From IMG/VR virus record IMGVR_UViG_3300047550_001947, positions 1 through 63,558 of that record: 63,558 nt of DNA; one strand, given 5' to 3'. Under the pieces are notes generated by a model that worked only from the letters and a program-made list of their open reading frames with translations, did not search any database and was not told the DNA's origin. The position numbers were made by a program, and so were the translations under genes. The DNA comes from a virus. Shown one piece after another: positions 35,101-42,943 of this stretch; the stretch's first letter is position 1, and each line of letters begins with the position of its first letter.

Positions 35101-38100
35101 ATATACTAACTGACCTTCTGCATTTTTCCAGCTAGTAGCATACACAGACTCATCAAATATAGCATTAACTTTTGCAATATTATATAAACGAGTTGTTGCT
35201 CCACCTTCTAGTATTTCTGTTTCTTCAACAACTTCACCAGTTTCAGGATTTATAGTTGTTTCATATTGCAAATTAATAAATGGATTTTCTCCACTATCAA
35301 TAAGGCCTGATAATATATCTATATCCTCTATTGTTATTGGAGATGCTCCTGAATATAAAGTTATCAGTTTTAACTGATGAGGTGTAAGATTACTTGTATT
35401 TAAATTATTTGATATAGAATAAGCTAAATACATTGGGCTAAGTGAAATACCAAGATTCTCCATTAAAGCTGTAGAAAGCTTATTTGTCTGTACAATAAGC
35501 TCATCATCTGTATATTTCTTAGTAGGAGACATGGCACTTTTAATACCTGTCAATACTAACTTGGCTTTACCTTTTAATTCAGGAGTAACTTTACTTTCAT
35601 AAACACTTGCATATGCCTGTGACCACTGATCAAACTGTACCTTACCTGCATCTTTTCTATTAGCAGAAATAATTAATGCAATTTGTTTCTTAAGGTCTTT
35701 GTTAATAAATAGATAATCAACTGCGTACTGACCAAAACCTTTTATAAAGCTTTGGAATAAATAACTATTTTTAACATTAGATAGATCAGCATTACCTTCA
35801 TCATCAAAAGTTATTCCTGTTTCATTAAAGAACTCTTGAATAACTTTACCAGATTCAAAGTTCTTTTCTTTAAATAAGTTAAGCTTTTCTATAATTTCAT
35901 AAATATCTTCTGACCCGGCAATTGCTTTAAGAATACCATTATAAACTGTAGATCCATCTACTGATTGAATGTAAGGAGTACCATCTAAAAACTGAGTATT
36001 ACCAAAATCATCAGTGGCTTGATATGTAACTGTAGATATAAAAGATCTTAAGAACTTAGATAAACTACCAAAACCACCTACACTGGCAGCACCCTCTGTA
36101 TAGTTTTGCTTACCTCTTTCTCCTAATTCATCTGTAGCATCATCTGAAACATCTTGCTCATTATTTTCTTTAATACTTAGAATAGCTAAATGCTCACGTA
36201 CAGCTTCTTTAAGAATTTCTCTATTCTCAGTTTTGCTAAATATGGCTTTATATTCTTTTAATTTGTTAAGAACTGGAGTATCTAAATCAGCATACTGTTC
36301 TAGATCTGGATCATAAAGTTCTTCATAACTATCCAATACAGAATCTAATAACTCATCAGTATTAGTTTGTTTATCTGCATCTTTAAGTTTGTTATTATAG
36401 ATAGCAGCTACACTTGCAGCTAATCTAGTACCCTCTTGTTCAGGTAAATACTTATCTACTTTAATAAGATTAGATTCACCTTCAGCAGCAAACGTAGAAT
36501 CTTCAATAACTTCTGTACCAATCTTAATAGCTTTAAGTACTGGCTCACTTATATCAAAAGGAGAGTCTGTAAATCTATTTGTAACTACTTTGCTGTTTCT
36601 ATATTTACCAGCATCAATACTTTCAAATAATGATTGTAACTCATTCTTAGTAAATCTGCTAAATAGTTTCTTAATTAACTCAACAATCTTAGCAAATAAA
36701 CTTTTGTTTACATGACTAGTTTCTGTCTTGTTATTCTTTTTCCAGGCTTCAAACTTGTCAGCAAGATATTCTTCATACATTCTCTCCTCTAATTGAGATT
36801 CACTCATACCTGCATAGAGAGGATGTAATAAGCGCATCTCTTCTTTAGCTAAAGAAAATGATTTACCTTCTTTACGCAACTGATCCCTTAACTCTTTTTT
36901 AGCAATTGCTAAGTATCTAGATATTTGTTTATCATTTAATAATAAACGGAATACTGCGTGAAAAGCTTCATGGTATTTAAATGGAGAGCTAGCTGATGTA
37001 TAGATAATACCATTAACTTCTACATTACCAGCAACATTAGATAATGAAGATATAAATGCACCTACAGTTTTACCTTCTTTATATAAGTTATTTTTAAAAG
37101 TTTTTAAATCTTCTACACTTATAAAGTCTGGAAGATTATTTTCTACCCAATTTAAGAACTCTGTAAGATTGGTGATGTCAGATTCTGTATAACCGGCATC
37201 CACCACTTTTAATCCTATAGATTTTTCTAAAACTTCTATCTGACCTTTAATTGCTAATACCTCTGGCGAATTTTCAGCTTGTGTTCTAATTTCTCTTTTA
37301 TCAGCTACAGTTAATTCACCTTTCTCAGCAAGTCTTTGAGCTAACAATACTTTTCTTACTTCATCAGTTTTACTATCAGCTTGAGCTTGTAACTGTTTGA
37401 TTTGCTGAGGAATAGATTTTTGAGCATTAATTAATTTATTTAATGTCTCTGCAGAATTTACTTGAGTAGGTTCTTTAGTTTTTTCTAAAGGTGTTTCTAC
37501 AACAGGTTCAGTTACAGCAGGAGTAGCAGGATTAACCGGTGCAATACCTCTTAACAATTCTGGATTTGCATTTGCAGTAACAGGAGCAGAGCTAAAATCA
37601 ATATTAGAAATATCTACATCTAATACTGCATCTGGAATTTTTGGTAATAAGGGTTGTGCTTGAACATCAGAAGCTTGCTCAAGCATATCTACATATACAG
37701 ATATATCTTTAACTACATTAACTCCTACACTAGATTCCATTTCTAAAACCTGTGTAGTATCAATGCTCTTAGGTAAGGTTGCTTTAAAGGATTTACCAGT
37801 AAGTGCAATATCCATTTTGTTAATTGGATTTTTGGCCTGGTTATCATGTTCTTTAATAGCATTATTTATTAAACTTAATAATCCTGGAAAATCATTAAAG
37901 TCAGGATTATCAATTATTTTTTTACGTTGAATTGGTGAGGTTCTAGAATTTTTATTTACAAAGTCTAAAACTAAAGATCCATTGGGACTAACATAAATAT
38001 CTAAAAACTTACCACGGTCTTTTAAAGGTAAAGCAATAAATAACTTATCACCAATATTCTCTTCATTCCAAATATCATTGTATTCTTGAGCTTTTGGTGT

Positions 38101-41100
38101 ACCATCTTCATTTAAGTTTTCTTTTTTAGTTAGTTCTATTCTTTCTTTAATAGAATTAGCTAGACTATTAAGTTCTTCATTAGAAAGACTTGAAGTAGTT
38201 AATTCAACAAATCTAATCTTACCATTTGGAAGTTTAACAGCAGCTACATATCTACCGTATTTAAGTAATGCATCAGCACCTTTCTTATTGTATCTGGCAT
38301 CATTAACTTCTTTTATGGTAGACTCTAAGGAATCAATATCTATATCTGTAATTGGAGAACCTTCTTCTGTAGTTACAGAACCATTCTTATATTTAATTTT
38401 TCTATCAATTACATATATACCACCATTAATAGTATTATAATTAACCTGAGAAAATTTAGGTCTTTCTTCATCACGAGATAAAAACTCATAAGATCCTAAA
38501 CCAATATTAATATTAGCAACTTTTTTAAGATCTGAATAAGGAATTTCTACAGATGTATCTTTGCCAAGTTTAGATTTTAAATAGTTTAATAAAGCAATTT
38601 TATTTTTATAACTGCTTTTTATATCTGCAACAGCTTGATTATAAGCACCACTTTTTAAATAAAAAACTTGCTTTACTCTATCAGCATTTATTGTATCATA
38701 AGGAATAGGATTTCCTTGACTATCTAAAAATGCAGTGCTAGTAGGATTAGGTAAATAACCAATCTCTTCACCATTATATACTAAAGCAATAGTATAAGGA
38801 TCAGTGAAGAAGCCAAAACTAAAGTTTTCTTTTTCCTCTCCTAGTTTTAAGTAAGCATATCTTTCAGGAGATTTATTATTATTTGAAAATCTTATAGAAA
38901 GATTATTTAAAAGATCTTCAGCTGGAGTATCTCTTAAGAAATTGCTTAATCTAATATTAGCAGCTTCTTGAGATTCATTTGCTTCTTTGTTTCTTTTACC
39001 CCAAGCTTTATCAATAATAGATGTTGAATTAAATCTTGATGTATAAGCTTTCTTTTCTATAGGAGCTCTCTCTAATTTAAATCCTTGAAAACTTTTAACA
39101 GGAGGTAAAATAGCTCCGGTTTTAACATTTTTAAGTTTAAGATTAGAACCCGCAGCAATTTCAGAAGGATAAGAAAGAACTATGTATTCATTATTTTTTG
39201 TATCTGATATAATCTGCCCATTAACTAATGGAACATTATCAAATATAAATTGCTTTTTATTGTTAGCTAAATAATCACCAATTGCTTTCTGAGCTTTCTC
39301 AGCTTTTGTTAAATCCTCATAAAAATCAAAATCAAAATTTAAAAGCTCATTAGGTTTACCAGCAGCATCAATAGCTAAAGTCCCGTCATTTACTTTTACA
39401 AAGTAAATATCAACACCCTCACTTCCTTCAACAGCTGTTGCTGTAACCTTAGTTATAAAAACTCCATTATATCCTTGAGATATAACACTTTCACCTTCTT
39501 CTAAAGATGTTGTAATGTATTGATTCTCATCTCTTTTTTGTATTGATATATCAGAGAAAGTAAGATTATTTTTATCTAATACATCAAATACTATAGGAGT
39601 TCTAGCATTTATTCTAAGCCACTCTTCAAATGGTGGTTTAGTACTATCAACTATATTATCATATGCACTCTCTAATTGTGATACAGCACTCATTACAGAA
39701 TTTGCTTTTTTACTAGAAACAAATTCTTCAAATGATACAGGAATATCAGCTTCCTTTAATGATTTTAAATAATCATCATATAATCTTCTAAGTATATTAT
39801 TAGCAAAGTCACTTGCATATTCTATGTCTTCAGTTCCCTCTTCTATGTCATCAGTACTTTGAGTTCCATAACTATTAGCTGGACCCGCTTCTGTAGCAGT
39901 AGGTTTAACTTCACTATCTGGTTTTACACTATTTTCAAATTTATCAACAAAACTTTTGATAGTATTATATCTAACATCATCTACCCCAAAAAGCTTATTA
40001 CTATTTAGATCTCTAAACTTTATGTCCGGATCATTTAGTATAGCATTTTTTAAACCGTTGAAATTATTTTCATCTAGTTCTTTAAGATATTTAAGATCTA
40101 TAACAAAACCAGTTTTAGCAAGATCTTTTAAAAATAAACCTACCTTACTAGTTTCAGAATATTTTTTAAATGCTTTTGTAAAGTAATCTTTAAAATTTTT
40201 ACTTCTTGCAGCAACTAATAAACTTTCTCTCTGTACAAGATTTGCAAAGTTTTCAGGGTCATACAAACTAGATAAAAGATTTGTAAAGTCTGCTTTATCT
40301 TTATTAAGAGCATAGTAATCTGTAAAGATTCTATATGCTTCATTAATATCTTTAGGAGTTAAGAATGTACCCTTCTCTTCTGTTAACACAGTCATATAAT
40401 CTGTGAAAGCTTTCTTAAGATAAGTTGTTTTTCTTACCTCTGTAGGATCTGTTACATCTTTAACTCTTTCTAAGTTTTTCTTTAAAGACTCAAGGGCTTT
40501 TAACTTCTTCTTTTTATTATTTATAGTTTTTGTTAAAGCAGGATCTGTAGTGTCTTTAGACATCTCTATCTCTGCATTTAACAAATTAATTTCATTATCA
40601 ATAGAATCCATACTAAGAGTGGCAGCAACATCTGAATAGTTTAATTCGGCCACTGATGCTATATTAGCATAACTCTTAGTTAAATCTGTCATCCTTTTTT
40701 TAGCTTGCTCTAAACCATGCAAACTAAATACTGCAGTCTTCTTGGCTTCCTCAAATCCTTTAAAGTTTATAAGCTCTTGAATTTTTTGAGTGATGCCTTC
40801 TGGAGTGTTAGGAAAATATTTATTTGGATTAAATGGATTTTTATATCCACTAAATTGCTCATACTGCTCTTTAACTTGATAAGCTCTATCAATAGTTACA
40901 TCCAAAACTTTTCTAGCTTCTTCATCAGTTACACTATCTGCTAAACCAAAAGCTTGTTTTAATTCAGCTCCGGTCATTTGTTTCATGTCTTCTATCTTCT
41001 TAATAACAAAATCAAACTTGTTAGTCTGAAGAGCAGTGTAGACACTATTAAATCTGGACATGTCTTTAAGATCATGGAAAACCTTTTCATCAAAAGATTT

Positions 41101-42924
41101 TCTGGCCTTAACCATATCCTCACCAAGTTTTACTTGTACAAGTAAGTTCTCTAAATCAGGTTCAGAAAAAATCTTGTTACCATTTTGAATAGCATCATTT
41201 AATTCTGAAGCTATTTTATTTATTCTTTCATCTTCTTCCTGTACAGCTTTCTTATATTCTTCAGGATTTCTTGCTGAAAGATAATTTCTCTTTAATGTAT
41301 TAAAGCCACCTCTGGCTGCACCAGTTGTTATACCAGCTAAACCCCCCATTAAGAAACCAGAAAGAAACACTTCTGCACCTTGTGCTGAAGCTTGATTCTT
41401 TAAATTCTCATAAGCATCTGCTAGATAAGTTACTATACCACCTGCTTCAGGTGTATCATATATTCTATCATAATAATCCTCAGAAGCACCGGCTACAATT
41501 TCCTGACTAAGTTCCTGTAAACCTTCTGTAAGATTTTTAGAGAAATAAGATTTTGCAAAAGAAGCATATGTTTTAGGACTCTTTAAACCACGGATACTTT
41601 CTACAAAAGCATCTTTAGCAGTCATGGTTTCAAACTTACCTGTACGCTCTACAAATCTTGTAACCTTACCAGATAGTTTGGCCTCCTCTAATATAGCAGC
41701 ATCACTACCAGTAATAAGATTCTTTTTACCACCCTTGAATAAATTATCAAAAGTAACAGCATTAGTAAGAAGAATTAAAGGAGCATTTATTAAACCAGTG
41801 GTTGTACCAGCATCAGAAGCAAGTTGATAAATTCTATCCAACTCAGTCTGATCAGGATACTTACCATTGTTTTCTATATATTCATTAATGTGACGATCAA
41901 TAAAATCATTCTTTACTTGACCACCCTCTAAAGCAGATTCACTTGTAGCATATGAAATTTGCTTCATATCTAAAACAAAATCACCAACACCTCTTACAGT
42001 ATTTGCTAATCCAATTACTGGACTCTCTGCAGTTAATATACCTTTAATGTTTACTAAGGTTTTTGGAATAAGTGCTTCCGCTGCAGACTTAGTAAGATTT
42101 AAAGCTCCTTGTGCAACCTTTGCGGCATCAATTGCTTTAATTGTATTGTATGCTTGTCTTGCAGTGTTAGCATCAAACAATGCTGAAATAGACCTCACTG
42201 TTTGTGCAGTTTTAGCTGTACCCGCTGCAACAGCTGCAGGTAATGCAGCACCTTCAGATAAAGCTACAGCTCCTGCTAATAATGCTTCAGTTGCTAAATA
42301 ATCAGCAGCAATACCAGCAATAAATCCAGATTGTAAAATTAAATTAGAAGCAAAACCAGATACACCACCTCTAGTACTACCACTTTCAGCCATGATTTGA
42401 GAAAACTCTCTAGCACCAGTTTCATCTGTCATAGAGAAGTCTCCACTTAACATATCACCTAAACTTCTATAACTAGACTTAACTACAGAAATACCTAATG
42501 CAGGTACTGCAGCAGCAGATCTAAATACATCTTCATACCAAGATCTATTCTGATTATAGATTTGTTCATTATTAATATTTGGATCAAAACCTAACTTATA
42601 AAAGTTATCTTCATCATCATAGTATCTTTCAAAATTACTTTTTTCAAAACCCGGTTGGAAGAACTTACCTTTAGATCTTTGAAAAGCTATATCTCCTTCT
42701 GTAATAGGAGAAGCCTTTACCTGTTTAGCTACATCAAAAGGATTGTTTGGATCATATTGTATCTCAACACCTCCGGGTATACCAGGAGTAGTTAATGTTG
42801 GATCATACGGTACTATTTGATTAAAACCCGGTTGTAAAGAACCGCTTATTGAAGAACCTTCAAAATTAGAAGGTACACCTGGCTCAATTCCTGGAGTAGG
42901 AATAGTATTCTCTAATTCTTCCAT
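29185..42924 (-). CDS. Giant virion RNA polymerase polyprotein (crAss-like)
   Basis: 4579 aa. At D3479 the sequence GADFDIDKLYIV gives the DFDID metal-binding motif of the single-chain crAss-like virion RNA polymerase (phi14:2 gp66 type, two double-psi barrels in one chain). At 1985-1989 HEAFH, followed by EERMYEEYLADKF, marks a zinc metalloprotease. The first 600 residues contain long Ala/Gly-rich hydrophobic segments (about 195-240 and 520-545), as in ejected pore-forming proteins. The motif SN[I/V]DFSSAP occurs twice (D1776 and D4434), flanking the protease-polymerase part. Phi14:2 gp66 is about 2180 aa, so this protein is roughly twice as long. It would be packaged, ejected and transcribe early genes. 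Polyprotein processing is inferred. Confidence 0.88.
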   Translation of the reverse strand: MEELENTIPTPGIEPGVPSNFEGSSISGSLQPGFNQIVPYDPTLTTPGIPGGVEIQYDPNNPFDVAKQVKASPITEGDIAFQRSKGKFFQPGFEKSNFERYYDDEDNFYKLGFDPNINNEQIYNQNRSWYEDVFRSAAAVPALGISVVKSSYRSLGDMLSGDFSMTDETGAREFSQIMAESGSTRGGVSGFASNLILQSGFIAGIAADYLATEALLAGAVALSEGAALPAAVAAGTAKTAQTVRSISALFDANTARQAYNTIKAIDAAKVAQGALNLTKSAAEALIPKTLVNIKGILTAESPVIGLANTVRGVGDFVLDMKQISYATSESALEGGQVKNDFIDRHINEYIENNGKYPDQTELDRIYQLASDAGTTTGLINAPLILLTNAVTFDNLFKGGKKNLITGSDAAILEEAKLSGKVTRFVERTGKFETMTAKDAFVESIRGLKSPKTYASFAKSYFSKNLTEGLQELSQEIVAGASEDYYDRIYDTPEAGGIVTYLADAYENLKNQASAQGAEVFLSGFLMGGLAGITTGAARGGFNTLKRNYLSARNPEEYKKAVQEEDERINKIASELNDAIQNGNKIFSEPDLENLLVQVKLGEDMVKARKSFDEKVFHDLKDMSRFNSVYTALQTNKFDFVIKKIEDMKQMTGAELKQAFGLADSVTDEEARKVLDVTIDRAYQVKEQYEQFSGYKNPFNPNKYFPNTPEGITQKIQELINFKGFEEAKKTAVFSLHGLEQAKKRMTDLTKSYANIASVAELNYSDVAATLSMDSIDNEINLLNAEIEMSKDTTDPALTKTINNKKKKLKALESLKKNLERVKDVTDPTEVRKTTYLKKAFTDYMTVLTEEKGTFLTPKDINEAYRIFTDYYALNKDKADFTNLLSSLYDPENFANLVQRESLLVAARSKNFKDYFTKAFKKYSETSKVGLFLKDLAKTGFVIDLKYLKELDENNFNGLKNAILNDPDIKFRDLNSNKLFGVDDVRYNTIKSFVDKFENSVKPDSEVKPTATEAGPANSYGTQSTDDIEEGTEDIEYASDFANNILRRLYDDYLKSLKEADIPVSFEEFVSSKKANSVMSAVSQLESAYDNIVDSTKPPFEEWLRINARTPIVFDVLDKNNLTFSDISIQKRDENQYITTSLEEGESVISQGYNGVFITKVTATAVEGSEGVDIYFVKVNDGTLAIDAAGKPNELLNFDFDFYEDLTKAEKAQKAIGDYLANNKKQFIFDNVPLVNGQIISDTKNNEYIVLSYPSEIAAGSNLKLKNVKTGAILPPVKSFQGFKLERAPIEKKAYTSRFNSTSIIDKAWGKRNKEANESQEAANIRLSNFLRDTPAEDLLNNLSIRFSNNNKSPERYAYLKLGEEKENFSFGFFTDPYTIALVYNGEEIGYLPNPTSTAFLDSQGNPIPYDTINADRVKQVFYLKSGAYNQAVADIKSSYKNKIALLNYLKSKLGKDTSVEIPYSDLKKVANINIGLGSYEFLSRDEERPKFSQVNYNTINGGIYVIDRKIKYKNGSVTTEEGSPITDIDIDSLESTIKEVNDARYNKKGADALLKYGRYVAAVKLPNGKIRFVELTTSSLSNEELNSLANSIKERIELTKKENLNEDGTPKAQEYNDIWNEENIGDKLFIALPLKDRGKFLDIYVSPNGSLVLDFVNKNSRTSPIQRKKIIDNPDFNDFPGLLSLINNAIKEHDNQAKNPINKMDIALTGKSFKATLPKSIDTTQVLEMESSVGVNVVKDISVYVDMLEQASDVQAQPLLPKIPDAVLDVDISNIDFSSAPVTANANPELLRGIAPVNPATPAVTEPVVETPLEKTKEPTQVNSAETLNKLINAQKSIPQQIKQLQAQADSKTDEVRKVLLAQRLAEKGELTVADKREIRTQAENSPEVLAIKGQIEVLEKSIGLKVVDAGYTESDITNLTEFLNWVENNLPDFISVEDLKTFKNNLYKEGKTVGAFISSLSNVAGNVEVNGIIYTSASSPFKYHEAFHAVFRLLLNDKQISRYLAIAKKELRDQLRKEGKSFSLAKEEMRLLHPLYAGMSESQLEERMYEEYLADKFEAWKKNNKTETSHVNKSLFAKIVELIKKLFSRFTKNELQSLFESIDAGKYRNSKVVTNRFTDSPFDISEPVLKAIKIGTEVIEDSTFAAEGESNLIKVDKYLPEQEGTRLAASVAAIYNNKLKDADKQTNTDELLDSVLDSYEELYDPDLEQYADLDTPVLNKLKEYKAIFSKTENREILKEAVREHLAILSIKENNEQDVSDDATDELGERGKQNYTEGAASVGGFGSLSKFLRSFISTVTYQATDDFGNTQFLDGTPYIQSVDGSTVYNGILKAIAGSEDIYEIIEKLNLFKEKNFESGKVIQEFFNETGITFDDEGNADLSNVKNSYLFQSFIKGFGQYAVDYLFINKDLKKQIALIISANRKDAGKVQFDQWSQAYASVYESKVTPELKGKAKLVLTGIKSAMSPTKKYTDDELIVQTNKLSTALMENLGISLSPMYLAYSISNNLNTSNLTPHQLKLITLYSGASPITIEDIDILSGLIDSGENPFINLQYETTINPETGEVVEETEILEGGATTRLYNIAKVNAIFDESVYATSWKNAEGQLVYVHQLPSYHLVKINEIKKTGGIEELLKDPFLENNYLLKNPKFLASLDLITVKRIDGQKVSSLTETGEGEAIENKELEVNRREGTTYGSFSPEEFITSLIDLYSEGGVQKRGGLEFGTSTHLIRVLEASSTGNVVNLPVIKAAAKVSGKNTLSDEAKNAILGFVEQEYNRIQRVANGEFTDEIYDFNTGKMRGLTLFKTGKLLSEDFKNELEAQAQENLPLTENQKTQIKNEVTKSMLDDVNFLLELLDQDNILKVKDGKVKESALAAFVTKGFEINKPSKKDDKEETTKKSNKLIKVEDTLKNSVYNLKKNDYAYNLLQIYVNDFINTTAINQLMHGDHAISFKDPVDEIKRAKGSNATGANIESVITDERLGIKHEFKTAHIVTISDPKFTAKFAGGKKDKADAQMWMTVKALRYTLFGLGKLSPIQAELLNKIENGEEVTGDFFFGDKKTKGAVSFNAATNSIKLVYFDGQTYVKTSGFVLTKEFTSYGKNFDKALPGKEELHKLRQTLEVYEADKETVSLAVPASASKGKKINVASDINSITDSNFIETKTKYWRLQLENPSNKVVITDPTQPKQILTAEQDDETIVNFMGKDITVGDLKKIYQDASINRVKVNYLGKRNAIFTLDSGLEEVKRSIAAGSVTPKLAAFQKYAIETLRSSAGDAQMIEFFELDEQGEPKYDLNSPITIDKFVELFLSYFSKGVLSEKVPGHAVALVSDYGVKQLKKVLELDENGQPKRWEIVRVEEFKLNPSKYGTPKEYSDPENRTFTGLKVDDYYIDDLRHNVPEYDKDGNITGYFTEFIMPAHFKELLSFIKPGDKIPDVVAKMFGARIPSQDKHSAVALKLVDFMPVYYGSSAIFPQELIEISGADFDIDKLYIVIQEWLVENGKFKAYGTGTSKTERFNQFVKYQFSKNKEFRKSYSEFYNALKKERADEIEALQDLDIDVSDSDLFDTYIDKKEVVKAALQSLGLPSTADEYNNKVQKLGYEPYQGALNNIIVNDRIALLNNSAMVTAKEGEIPKAFQVATVQPLINIVKSFTERFPELKDQLEEGKYNVDTLLGKYYAFRNNKEGARNIGPAVNALLVYSLLNTNNITIRKARFFIDENGDEIELGNLRFKLNGKEFDSYAETKAYNPETGKYDGERIFYILSALTSAMTDNAKERLAAKLNLNINSLGIVANMIAQGVSLEDSLLFINQPAIREFYKRLQKNKSSYAEEKDRMKGQAKIIGELLEEYSIEDVPSDISTEDLEQGIRTNNANIQAAVLNNFKTLIAQSEAFMNVSTILKVNKGLPKDLTEFDEIYNKAVDLGIEMNDKEFENSNIPFDIRRLLNSSNNTFGFNFTVYREIKSLIGSVMLNRTPVVNRMREIIIANTEVNSKDRKNFNKSLDQNLLSFFAIKAYVNLLKTGGYKRALASLNNGMVYDQTASTLPDNMENVTDVVLNLRKLAPKNYFVNKFLFAITAANRSNKDGINKVEFNNWTKLSRLQLNKIQYSFMELYNNEITRPYAIDLFHYLLVKDGGQFKSGSFIRIMPNFMFDLILKSSSSAVMALKGKANDTIVKKTFGANLNQLYNEFVRGYLQNTNTTFFTKTVKDISKNNEIKEFKQELGIKGNVSSPIVKSDDKILINVFKNTSFEREMIPLGDVSNYKGDEFIVDENGQYQVVQPMLSLPGPSKLTEEGKKMYRYNLKYLRASGFVLQTKNDKTQIGFPLVIKSVQYVMGNRNTVYYKLTSIKRDRTEEKENLADLIQPGDMYAFGVSAEYEKFTPIGSKKQFAAGFVIPGNVPSRTDIFKDRKNKDVTSNPNGIPDLNNIDFDQGIEKQLSNVDFSSAPANISNTLASNNISFKTEGKKIVYEKDGKPFETTAKSPEELAKSLTPKTTEETLDNIDQLVTAAPPMAFDPSIGANIKAQAEYPVLNNFYTEQLSDEERNKIREGMGIKTFVNFVQQYKEFVNTIGGDQNSFVEQIKKCYL

Positions 42925-42943
42925 TTACACGAATTTAGTTATC

